Positions 10,383 through 21,500 of a DNA stretch of 64,000 nt are shown piece after piece. The first letter of the stretch is position 1; each line of letters starts with the position of its first letter. The stretch covers positions 114,259,490 to 114,323,489 of the forward strand of contig CM053032.1 of assembly GCA_028564925.1 (NCBI GenBank), read 5' to 3'. The translations under genes were made by a program, and so were the position numbers. The stretch comes from Lithobates sylvaticus (lineage: Eukaryota; Chordata; Amphibia; Anura; Ranidae). Below the pieces are notes generated by a model. That model saw only the letters and a program-made list of their open reading frames with translations, had not been told where the DNA came from and did no database searches.

Positions 10383-12540
10383 TCACACATCGTCAGGCAT
10401 ATCAATGGCCCCCCTACCCACAAAGTAGTCCATATATCTCTTGCGGACCTCGCGGGCATTTAGAGGGGGCAAGCCAGGACGTACAGCTTGAAGGGCTTTG
10501 AGGTTGGCATTGGAAGGCATGTCGACATCAGGGCCAACGGGCACAACATAGTTGCTGCTATGTCTTTTTAGGAAGTTGTGCAATATGCAGCAGGAAAGCA
10601 TAATGTGGTTCAGTTTATATTTTTCCAAGTTGATAGCCATCAAAAAGAGGCGGAAGCGGCTGGCCAGGATCCCAAAGGTGTTCTCCACCACTCTGCGGGC
10701 TCTGGACAGCCGATAATTGAAGACCCTCTGGTCTGGGGTGAGGGTCCTCATCGGGAAGGCGCGCATCAGATGGCTTGTCAACGCAGACGCTTCATCCGCG
10801 ACAAAGACGAAGGGTAGTCCTTCAGCATTCTCCTCTGGAGGTGGCAAGCACAGACTGCCACTCTGGAGACGCCAGTAGAACTCCGTGTGCACAATGGCAC
10901 CACCATCCGAGATCCGACCATTCTTCCCCACGTCCACATACAAAAACTTGTATGTCGCTGACACCACCGCCAACATCACTACACTATTAAACCCCTTGTA
11001 ATTATAATAGTATGACCCCGAGTTGGGGGGTGGGACGATGCGGACGTGTTCCCATCAATTGCACCTCCGCAGTTAGGAAAGTTCCAACGGCTGGCAAAGT
11101 GGGAGGCCACAATCTGCCATTCCTGTGGCGTGGAAGGAAACTGTGGAGTCAAACAAGAAAAAAAAAAATAGTCCCTTTGCACATAAACATTGCAAGCAGA
11201 TTAGACACTAACATCTTGGAACAAGATCAGACTTTTAAATTGTAACCTTTAAAGTATTTGCACCCCAAAGTACAAGGTCCCCTTAGCATATTACTCACCC
11301 CCCATCAATCCCCCCACTTCTGATGGGCCATTGACAATAACTAGGGGTTTGGGGGGGGATTGGACAGGTAACCCTCTCCACTTCATTGATAGCCAAATGG
11401 ATCAATAATGTGTGCTAGTTTGGCCAGACCCTCCTTACTTACCACTATTGGCAGCCCACAGGAAAGATAAAAGAAGCTTCCTAATCCCCCCCCCCCCCCC
11501 AAAAAAAAGGGAAGCACATTTTGACATTCTGCAATTACCTATCAAGCTAATAATAGGAGGAAAAAACAACAAAAAAATAACATTGTAAAGTATTGGGGGA
11601 GCCCCTTGCACTACATGCTTTGCTGAATTCATCCCTAAATATGACCACTATAAAGAGGTAGGTATATACTGTGTATTGAGCTTGGCAAAGCCAGCAGATA
11701 GAGGATTGGTATCATCTGACAGAGCAGTTGGGGGGAGGGGGGTTCCTAATGAGTTTGGCACCCCAAAAAAAAAAAAAAATTCAAAGGGACTCTGCATGAA
11801 GTAAAACACACAGCAAACATTTGTGCATATTTTAGGGGGTGTTTGGGGGAAACCAATACTATGGAGCAGACAAAATACATTGCTTAAGTGACTAGGCCAT
11901 AGGTGTCTATTGGGCCAGGAGAGCATACTGGGGAGGTAAGTGAAGGGAAAAATGCATGAAGGTCAAAAGGGGCACAGCATATTAGAGCATATTGCAATCA
12001 TGGTAATTAGGGAAGGAGGTCAAAAATACAAGTCATTAGCAAACAGAGCATACATAGAAGGGAATAGTAAAGGAGAAATGTTACCTTAATATAGTCCTCC
12101 TGCAGGACCTGGATTATGGCAGAACAGGTCTCTGGAATAATGATTCCCAGAGCCTGGGGAGAGATACCTGTGAAGAACTTCAGATCCTGAAGGCTTCTCC
12201 CTGTCACCAAGTACCTCAACGTGGCAACAAGCCTCTGCTCCGGAGTGATGGCTTGTCTCATGCAGGTATCCTGCCGGCTGATAAAAGGGGTCAGCAAAGC
12301 CAAAAGACGGTGAAAAACGGGGTCCGTCATCCAGAGAAAGTTCCTGAAAGCATCAGGATTATTCTCCCGGATCTCACGAAGCAAAGGCATGTGCGAGAAT
12401 TGGTCACGCAGAAGCAATCAATTCTTGGTCCACATACTGCTCCTCGCCCTGTTCATGGACGGGTCTTGTGTCAAAGCTACAAGCTTGACACCAAGTCCCT
12501 GTATAGCACGAACTCGGCGACGAGTACGTACAGGAAACAT
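10383..12540 (-). pseudogene. Harbinger transposase (DDE, HARBI1-like)
   Basis: Two exons. Exon 1 runs 12540-12085 and starts MFPVRTRRRVRAIQGLG; it includes DQFSHMPLLREIRENNPDAF and TPEQRLVATLRYL, the N-terminal and HTH region. A GT donor is at 12084-12083 and an AG acceptor at 11142-11141. Exon 2 (11140-10383) carries the catalytic core: NCGGAIDG (first D), then FVFVADEAS (second D), then RARRVVENTFGILASR (E), and the C-terminal CCILHNFLKRHS. The second and third acidic residues and their neighbourhoods are intact. Two lesions are visible: an in-frame TGA at 12418-12420 (a tryptophan is likely in the ancestor) and a one-base deletion near 11048. The 944-bp intron has C-runs and low-complexity DNA only. 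Confidence 0.85.
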
Positions 12541-13045
12541 CGATCACAAACGGTCGGCTGGTCAGAACAGACAAACAGAACTACAGATAAACAGCAAGGC
12601 CTGAAAGAACGAAATGAATACCAGAAACGAGCAGACAATAAGCAGTGAGAATCAAAGCGTCCTATATCAAGATATAGGCCACAATGACCAACAAATGCGA
12701 ACTGACTACACGCACCGATAAACAGATATGCACGACAAGCACAAACTGAAGAGCAGTAACGATCTGAGTCAGAAAACTGAGAAGCGCGAATCGTAAGTCC
12801 CCAAACTTCTACTAACACGCGATAAACACGGAATCAGCAGAAGGAGCCCAACGGGTGCCGGACGTGGTGCTGAACTTCCCTTTTCTAGTCTTGTGGAAGA
12901 CGGCTTACGTCACGGCGTTCTTCAAGACCGGAAATTCCGACAACGTTGTCCGACCGTGTGTACGCAACACCAGCATCGGACAAATTCCGACGGAAATGAT
13001 CCGACGGAACTAGTCATCGGAAAATCTGAGCGTGTGTACGGGGCA
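12541..13045. other. Harbinger right subterminal region
   Basis: Non-coding 5' flank of the transposase gene, followed by TCCGAC/GTCGGA words in the last 140 bp that mirror the left end. It would contain the transposase promoter; no TATA box stands out. Confidence 0.45.
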
Positions 13046-13048
13046 TAA

Positions 13049-13383
13049 GAGAAAATTCTAACATACATGGGCTCAAAGTGGGTTCTGTTGAGCATAAACT
13101 TTTATATCTCGGATCCTTTAATAACACTACCTAATTTAATGCGGACTTAAAGGAATTTGGCCCTTTGTCAAACGTCAAAACAAATTATTATGAATTTGAA
13201 ATCCTGCTGCTATATATACCCCGAACTGTAGAGGACTCCCTTAAACAGTCTTGCTCTTTCACATGGAATAAACAAGTTATTAAGTACTTGGGAATCAACT
13301 TTATGGCAGATTTAGCAAAGCCTTATGAAGAAAATTATACTCCACTTCTTGAAAGAAATAAGGGCAATTTGGCAGATTGGGAT
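13049..13383 (+). pseudogene. L1a ORF2 segment between Harbinger and hAT
   Basis: Decayed continuation of L1a ORF2 after the reverse transcriptase core. The clearest blocks are the GLKVGSVEHKLLYL region near 13070, and KYLGINFMADLAKPYEENYT followed by LLERNKGNLADWD at 13298-13383, which is the L1 segment that follows the palm/thumb. It ends where the hAT element inserted. Confidence 0.7.
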
Positions 13384-13500
13384 TAGGGATGAGCCGAACA
13401 CCCCCGGGTTCGGTTCGAACCAGAACCTTCGAACGGACCGAAAGTTCGCGCGAATTTTCGAACCCTATACGTTATAATGGACGCGAACGTTCGAAATCAA
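13384..13500. promoter_or_regulatory. hAT left subterminal motif cluster
   Basis: TTCGAA or close variants (GGTTCGAACC, CTTCGAACGG, TTTTCGAACC, CGTTCGAAAT) recur at least four times within 90 bp. Such clusters are typical transposase binding regions; that role is inferred. Confidence 0.5.
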
Positions 13501-14224
13501 AAGTGCTAATTACAACAGCCAATATGCATGTTAATGTCATAAAACAGGTTTGGGGACCCGGGTCCTGCCCCAGGGGACATATATCAATGCAAAAAGAACT
13601 TTTAAAAACTAACGTTTTTTCGGGAGCAGTCATTTTAATGATGCATAAAGTGAAAAAAAAAAAAGTGACATTTTCCTTTAAATATGGTACCTGGGGGGTG
13701 TCCAAAGTATGCCTGTGAAGTGGCATGTGTTTCCCGTGTTTAGAACTGTCCTTGCACAAAATGACATTTGTAAAGGAAAAAAAAGAAGCCATTTAAAACC
13801 ACTTGCGGCTTTAGGTTTGATCTTAAGTAGAATCTGAACAGGTACATTATGAAGTGTAGCTCCATCCCAAAAAAATCTATTTTTAAGCTTTTTGGAGAAC
13901 ATAGGGAGGGGTTATCACCCCTGTAACATTTGCTGTCTTTGCACATCTGTTCAGAACATGTCACCTCACTTTCCGTCCCAATGACAAATGTTTTTGGAAA
14001 AGTGGGGTTTTAATTGAAACAAGGATTGGTGATAAAGTATCAGTAGAGAGGAGATACCTTTTTCCCAAATTAAATCTAACAGGATAGAATTTCCCTTCCT
14101 AGGGGTAGATTTCCTCTCACTTCCTGTTTTCTCTTTCCATTTGCAAGTAGGAGTCGTTTGTAAGTTGGATGTTTGAAAGTAGGGGCCTGGCGTATATACT
14201 CTGCAGAAATTTGCCCTATTAGAT
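13501..14224. other. hAT interior, non-coding
   Basis: Unique, AT-rich sequence. I see no coding potential or repeat structure beyond an A-run at 13650-13663. Confidence 0.4.
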
Positions 14225-15240
14225 GTTGGTGTAGCCACAAGACTGGTGGGCACAGGAATGGGCCCTGCTGTGAGTTAATAGATCAAGATTTGTAATTGCA
14301 TGCACCTGTTGAACAGGGCAGAAAAATTGGGGGTGGTGGTGGTGGTGGTGGTGGACGGTTTTGCCACAAGACTGTAAGCTCTCACAGTTACTCTTGGTGG
14401 GCGCAGGAATGGGCCCTGCTGTGAGTTATTAGATCAAGATTTGTAATTGCAAGCACCTGATGAACAGGGCAGAAAAATTGGGCCTTTGGCGGTGGTGGTG
14501 GACGGTGTTGCCACAAGACTGTAGGCCCTCATAGTTACTCTTGGTGGGCGCAGGAATGGGCCCTGCTGTGAACTATTAGATCAAGATTTGTAATTACCCG
14601 CCCCTGTTAAACAGGGGCTGAAAAATTGTGCCTTAGGCACTGGTGTTGGTGCCACAACACTGCAACCCCTCACAGAGACTGTACTTGGAGCACAGCAGTC
14701 ACACGTGTTGCGAAGCATTTTTTTAAAAAATTGTAAGTACACGCCCCTGTTAAACAGGGCTGAAAAATTGTGCCTTAGGCACTGGTGCTGGTGCCACAAC
14801 ACTGCAACCCGGCCCTCACAGAGACTGTACTTGGAGCACAGCAGTCACACGTGTTGCGAAGCATTTTTTTAAAAAATTGTAAGTACACGCCCCTGTTAAA
14901 CAGGGGCTGAAAAATTGTGCCTTAGGCACTGGTGCTGGTGCCACAACACTGCAACACGGCCCTCACAGAGACTGTACTTGGAGCACAGCAGTCACACGTG
15001 TTGCGAAGCATTTTTTTAAAAAATTGTAAGTACACGCCCCTGTTAAACAGGGGCTGAAAAATTGTGCCTTAGGCACTGGTGCTGGTGCCACAACACTGCA
15101 ACACGGCCCTCACAGAGACTGTACTTGGAGCACAGCAGTCACACGTGTTGCGAAGCATTTTTTAAAAAATTGTAAGTACACGCCCCTGTTAAACAGGGGC
15201 TGAAAAATTGTGCCTTAGGCACTGGTGCTGTGGCATGGAT
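14225..15240. repeat. 147-bp tandem array (about 7 copies)
   Basis: The word AACAGGG(G)C(T/A)GAAAAATTG recurs with a spacing of 146-148 bp from about 14313 to 15193. The first three units have diverged and carry a GGT microsatellite (14333-14353). The last four are nearly identical and share ACTGTACTTGGAGCACAGCA. The array lies just past the 3' end of the transposase gene. Confidence 0.9.
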
Positions 15241-15333
15241 CATTGAGGAGGAGGAAGAGGATAGTCAGTGAACATAAGAGGACAGTCACTCAGCATCAGC
15301 ATAGGCAGTCTTGAAGGGATGTGACATTAAAAA

Positions 15334-18300
15334 TTATTCGGTTATATCCGCCTCAGGTGCCTGGTAGCTGGTGGTGATCCAAGACTGATTCATTTTGATG
15401 AATGTCAGTCGATCAACCGAGGCGGTGGACAGGCGCACCCTATGATCAGTCACAAATCCTCCAGCAGCACTGAATGTGCGTTCGGAAAGAACGCTGGAGG
15501 CAGGACAGGCCAGTAGCTCAATTGCATACTGTGCAAGCTCTGGCCAGTGATCCATCCTCAGGACCCAGTAAGCCAGAGGATTTTCGGTGGGAAAGGTGTC
15601 CAAGTCTGACCTTGCCCCAAGGTATTCCTGCACCATGTATATCAGACGCTGGCGATGGTTGCTGGAACCGATCATACCTTGGGGCTGCGGACTAAAAAAA
15701 TTGTCTGAACGCATCGGTCAGACGTCCACCTTCCCCACCGCTCCTTCTGCCACTGACCGAAGCCTCAGCAACTCGTCGCCCAGGACCAGGAGTTTGTAGC
15801 CTCCCAGTTTCTGGGAACGCGTTGCACAGACCTTTCTGCAAGGCCTCCCTGAGATGTCTCATCCTCTGCTCCCTCTGCGACGGCAAGATAAGGTCCGCAA
15901 CCTTACCCTTGTACCGCGGATCAAGGAGAGTGGCCAGCCAGTAATGGTCCCTCTCCTTGATCCGAAGAACACGAGGATCCTTCCGCAGGCTTTGCAGGAT
16001 CAGGGAGGCCATGCAGCGTAGGTTAGCTGAGGCATTCGGTCCGGAGTCTTCTGGGTCACTGAGGATGACATGATCGCCAGCCACCTCCTCCCAGCCACGT
16101 ACAAGTCCACTGGCTTGTTGGGACTGTACATCATCCCTAAAAGACTGCTGCTGCTGATGCTGAGTGCCAGGCTCCACCTCCATGCTCACACAATCCTCCT
16201 CCTCCTCCTCCTCCTCCTCCTCCTCATCCTCTTCCTGTGTGATGGGTGGGACAGAAGGAACACTGTCCGGATAAAGGGGGCCTTGAGAGGCAAGGAAGTC
16301 CTCCTCTTCCTGCCTCTGTTCTGCCTCAAGTGCCCTGTCCATTATCCCACGCAGCGTATGCTCCAACAGGTGGACAAGAGGGACAGTGTCACTGATGCAT
16401 GCACTGTCACTGCTCACCATCCTCGTGGCCTCCTCAAATGGTGAGAGGACAGTGCATGCATCCCTGATCATGCTCCACTGACGTGGGGAAAAAAAACCAA
16501 GCTCCCCTGACCCTGTCCTGGTGCCGTAGTCGCAAAGGTACTCATTGATGGCCCTCTGCTGCGTGTGCAGTCGCTGCAGCATGGCCAACGTTGAGTTCCA
16601 CCTGGTGGGCATGTCAGATATTAGGCGGTTCTTGGGCAGGTTCAGCTCCTTTTGCAGCTCAGTCAGCCGAGCACTGGCATTATAAGATCGGCGGAAATGC
16701 ACACAGACTTTCCTGGCCTGCCTCAGGACATCCTGTAAGCCTGGGAACCTGCCCAAGAACCGCTGCACCACCAGGTTGAGGACGTGAGCCATGCAGGGCA
16801 CATGGGTGAGCTGCCCCTGTCGCAGGGCGGAGAGGAGGTTGGTGCCATTGTCAGAAACGACCATTCCTGGCTTAAGCTGACGTGGCGTCAACCACCTCTC
16901 GGCCTGCCCCTGCAGAGCTGCCAGAACCTCTGGCCCAGTGTGGCTCCTGTCCCCCAAACACACCAGCGCAAGCACGGCATGGCATCTTTTTGCCTGCGTA
17001 CTTGCGTAGCCCCTTGTACGCCTACGGAGCACCGCTGGTTCCAAGGACAGAGCACTGGAGGAAGAAGAAGAGGAGGGGGTGGAGGAGAGAGGTGTGTCAC
17101 AACCAGTAGCAGTAGTCGCGTTTTGGAGGCGTGGTGGCGGAACAACCTCCAACACTACTGCACCTTGTCCTGCATCCCTCCCAGCTGCCAATAGAGTGAC
17201 CCAATGGGCCGTGAAAGAAAGGTACCGTCCCTGTCCATGCCTGCTGGACCATGAGTCAGCGGTAATATGCACCTTACCGCTGACCGCCCTGTCCAGCGAG
17301 GCATGGACATTGCCCTCCACATGCCGGTAGAGAGACGGAATCGCCTTCCGCGAGAAAAAGTGGCGTTTGGGAACCTGCCACTGAGGAACCGCACATTGAA
17401 CAAACTCACGGAAGGGGGCCGAGTCTACCAACTGAAAAGGCAGCAGTTGAAGTGCTAGCAATTTAGCAAGGCTAGCATTCAACCGCTGGGCATGTGGATG
17501 GCTGGGAGTGTACTTCTTTCTACGGTCCAGCAGCTGGGGCAGGGAAATTTGCCTGCTGCATTCGGACGTCGGTGTACTGCAAGTACTTGGTTGTGACACA
17601 CCGAATTCTACACCTTCAGTCCTCTCAGAGCAGCTTTCAGAGAGGACTGAAGGTGTAGTGGGGATGGAGATACCAGCTGAGGAGGAGCAAGGAGAGGTCC
17701 GCTTAGTTCTTTGGTGTGGGTCTTTTATGTGTGCCTGCCAACGAGCTGCATGGCAGGTCGCCATATGTCTGGTCATGCTTGTCGTGCCCAAGCGGCTGAT
17801 GTTTTGGCCACGCGAGATACGCTTGAGACAAATATTGCAAATAGCAGTGGTGCGATCTGCTGCACTCGTCTCAAAAAAGGCCCACACCAAAGAACTTTTC
17901 TGATAACGTGCAGAGGCAGCGCCCTGCACAGGCGGAGCTCTGCGGTGTTGTACAGTTGCTGTGCTGGCCTCTACCTGGCCTCCAGGGGGCATCCTGCCTC
18001 GTTGGACATGTGACGCCGCATCCTCCTCCTCCTCGTCCTCCTCCTCATCCTCTCTCCCTTGAGGCACCCACGTGGAGTCAGTGACCTCATCATCCCCTCC
18101 CTCTTCACCACTAGAGCAAACCTGGCAGTAAGCTGCAGCTGGTGGAACTGTACTGCCAGATTCCTCAAGCTGGGTATCGTCATCCGAGCCTTCGAATCGT
18201 TGGGCATCCTCCTGGAGCATGTACCCAACACTGTGCTCAAAGAGTTCGGGGGACTCCTCAGGAGGACATGGTGGGTCTAGGGAAGGGGTGGCTGATGATG

Positions 18301-18562
18301 CTCTGTCAGTACCCTGAGCCTGGGTGAGAGAGGATGAGGAGGATGAGGAGGGCTTGGTCATCCATTCTACCAAGCCTTCAGCATGATGCGGCTCCACATG
18401 TCCAGCTGCCGAAAACAAAGACGCGCGTGTCCCATGGCCACGTGCTGATGACGATGCACGACCACGTCCACGTCCACGGCCACGTCCACTAGAAACAGAG
18501 CCTGCCTGCCCTGTGTTCTTGGCTCTGCACGCTCTGCCTCCCCTTGGCGGTCTTCCAGCCAT
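15334..18562 (-). pseudogene. hAT transposase with BED zinc finger
   Basis: The ATG is at 18562-18560. One open frame of 956 codons runs to 15692, and the C-terminus continues in another frame to 15334, so one small frameshift near 15690 (in a T-run) separates them. The N-terminus is RG-rich (GRGRGRGRGRASSS). A BED finger lies at about residues 222-280 (CNIC ... HMATCH). The RNase-H-like core shows ITADSWSS and VVSDNGTNLLSAL with CMAHVLNLVV. An acidic insertion (EEDEEEEEEEEEEDC) is followed by LATLLDPRYKGKVADLI. The hAT C-terminal dimerisation block is ACPASSVLSERTFSAAGG. At about 1080 residues it is long for the family, from the N-terminal low-complexity region. Apart from the frameshift it looks whole, so activity was recent. 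The acidic run comes from a CCT-type microsatellite. Confidence 0.9.
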
Positions 18563-18584
18563 TGTAGTCGGTAGTCCTGTGGGT

Positions 18585-21500
18585 GCTGCTGAGAAGAAAA
18601 TATAGGAGCTCTGTGTGATGCCACTAACACACTAGAAGTCCTATAGGTGCTTCTGCAAAGAAAATATAGGAGCTCTGTGTGATGCCACTAACACACTAGA
18701 AGTCCTGTGGGTGCTGCTGAGAAGAAAATATAGGAGCTCTGTGTGATGCCACTAACACACTAGAAGTCCTATGGGTGCTTCTGCAAAGAAAAAATAGGAG
18801 CTCTGTGTGATGCCACTAACACACTAGAAGTCCTGTGGGTGCTGCTGAGAAGAAAATATAGGAGCTCTGTGTGATGCCACTAACACACTAGAAGTCCTAT
18901 GGGTGCTTCTGCAAAGAAAATATAGGAGCTCTGTGTGATGCCACTAACACACTAGAAGTCCTATAGGTGCTTCTGCAAAGAAAATATAGGAGCTCTGTGT
19001 GATGCCACTAACACACTAGAAGTCCTGTGGGTGCTGCTGAGAAGAATATATAGGAGCTCTGTGTGATGCCACTAACACACTAGAAGTCCTATGGGTGCTT
19101 CTGCAAAGAAAATAGAGGAGCTCTGTGTGATGCCACTAACACACTAGAAGTCCTGTGGGTGCTTCTGCAAAGAAAATAGAGGAGCTCTGTGTGATGCCAC
19201 TAACACACTAGAAGTCCTATAGGTGCTTCTGCAAAGAAAATATAGGAGCTCTGTGTGATGCCACTAACACACTAGAAGTCCTGTGGGTGCTGCTGAGAAG
19301 AATATATAGGAGCTCTGTGTGATGCCACTAACACACTAGAAGTCCTATGGGTGCTTCTGCAAAGAAAATAGAGGAGCTCTGTGTGATGCCACTAACACAC
19401 TAGAAGTCCTATAGGTGCTTCTGCAAAGAAAATATAGGAGCTCTGTGTGATGCCACTAACACACTAGAAGTCCTGTGGGTGCTGCTGAGAAGAATATATA
19501 GGAGCTCTGTGTGATGCCACTAACACACTAGAAGTCCTATGGGTGCTTCTGCAAAGAAAATAGAGGAGCTCTGTGTGATGCCACTAACACACTAGAAGTC
19601 CTATAGGTGCTTCTGCAAAGAAAATATAGGAGCTCTGTGTGATGCCACTAACACACTAGAAGTCCTGTGGGTGCTGCTGAGAAGAATATATAGGAGCTCT
19701 GTGTGATGCCACTAACACACTAGAAGTCCTATGGGTGCTTCTGCAAAGAAAATAGAGGAGCTCTGTGTGATGCCACTAACACACTAGAAGTCCTGTGGGT
19801 GCTTCTGCAAAGAAAATAGAGGAGCTCTGTGTGATGCCACTAACACACTAGAAGTCCTATAGGTGCTTCTGCAAAGAAAATATAGGAGCTCTGTGTGATC
19901 CACTAACACACTAGAAGTCCTGTGGGTGCTGCTGAGAAGAATATATAGGAGCTCTGTGTGATGCCACTAACACACTAGAAGTCCTATGGGTGCTTCTGCA
20001 AAGAAAATAGAGGAGCTCTGTGTGATGCCACTAACACACTAGAAGTCCTGTGGGTGCTTCTGCAAAGAAAATAGAGGAGCTCTGTGTGATGCCACTAACA
20101 CACTAGAAGTCCTATAGGTGCTTCTGCAAAGAAAATATAGGAGCTCTGTGTGATGCCACTAACACACTAGAAGTCCTGTGGGTGCTGCTGAGAAGAATAT
20201 ATAGGAGCTCTGTGTGATGCCACTAACACACTAGAAGTCCTATGGGTGCTTCTGCAAAGAAAATAGAGGAGCTCTGTGTGATGCCACTAACACACTAGAA
20301 GTCCTATAGGTGCTTCTGCAAAGAAAATATAGGAGCTCTGTGTGATGCCACTAACACACTAGAAGTCCTGTGGGTGCTGCTGAGAAGAATATATAGGAGC
20401 TCTGTGTGATGCCACTAACACACTAGAAGTCCTATGGGTGCTTCTGCAAAGAAAATATAGGAGCTCTGTGTGATGCCACTAACACACTAGAAGTCCTGTG
20501 GGTGCTGCTGAGAAGAATATATAGGAGCTCTGTGTGATGCCACTAACACACTAGAAGTCCTATGGGTGCTTCTGCAAAGAAAATAGAGGAGCTCTGTGTG
20601 ATGCCACTAACACACTAGAAGTCCTATGGGTGCTTCTGCAAAGAAAATAGAGGAGCTCTGTGTGATGCCACTAACACACTAGAAGTCCTATAGGTGCTTC
20701 TGCAAAGAAAATATAGGAGCTCTGTGTGATGCCACTAACACACTAGAAGTCCTGTGGGTGCTGCTGAGAAGAATATATAGGAGCTCTGTGTGATGCCACT
20801 AACACACTAGAAGTCCTATGGGTGCTTCTGCAAAGAAAATAGAGGAGCTCTGTGTGATGCCACTAACACACTAGAAGTCCTGTGGGTGCTTCTGCAAAGA
20901 AAATAGAGGAGCTCTGTGTGATGCCACTAACACACTAGAAGTCCTGTGGGTGCTGCTGAGAAGAATATATAGGAGCTCTGTGTGATGCCACTAACACACT
21001 AGAAGTCCTATGGGTGCTTCTGCAAAGAAAATAGAGGAGCTCTGTGTGATGCCACTAACACACTAGAAGTCCTGTGGGTGCTTCTGCAAAGAAAATAGAG
21101 GAGCTCTGTGTGATGCCACTAACACACTAGAAGTCCTGTGGGTGCTTCTGCAAAGAAAATAGAGGAGCTCTGTGTGATGCCACTAACACACTAGAAGTCC
21201 TGTGGGTGCTGCTGAGAATACAATATAGGAGCTCTGTGTGATGCCACTAACACACTAGAAGTCCTATGGGTGCTTCTGCAAAGAAAATAGAGGAGCTCTG
21301 TGTGATGCCACTAACACACTACAAGTCCTATAGGTGCTTCTGGGAACAAAATATAGCTCTGTGTGTGTAATGGGACTAACACACTTCAAGTCCTATAGGT
21401 GCTTCTGGGAACAAAATATAGCTCTGTGTGTGTAATGGGACTAACACACTTCAAGTCCTATAGGTGCTTCTGGGAACAAAATATAGCTCTGTGTGTGTGA

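Larger units (their letters stand above)
3555..13045. mobile_element. Harbinger (PIF) DNA transposon, three genes
   Basis: A 9491-bp element with terminal inverted repeats TGCCCCATACACAC... and ...GTGTGTACGGGGCA, extended by a subterminal TCGGATTTTCCG-type word at both ends. It is flanked by the 3-bp duplication TAA (3552-3554 and 13046-13048), the usual Harbinger target. It carries a MADF/BESS-type gene (minus, 4575-5742), a Myb/SANT-type gene (+, 6031-8456) and the DDE transposase gene (minus, 10383-12540). It was hit later by a Rex1 LINE (7091-8185) and by what looks like an L1 3' end (9001-9925). Each gene has only one or two visible lesions, so it is fairly young. Confidence 0.88.

Noticed and set aside
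16070-18327. Several + strand open frames over the hAT transposase
   Set aside because: Opposite-strand shadows of the long transposase frame, without domains of their own.
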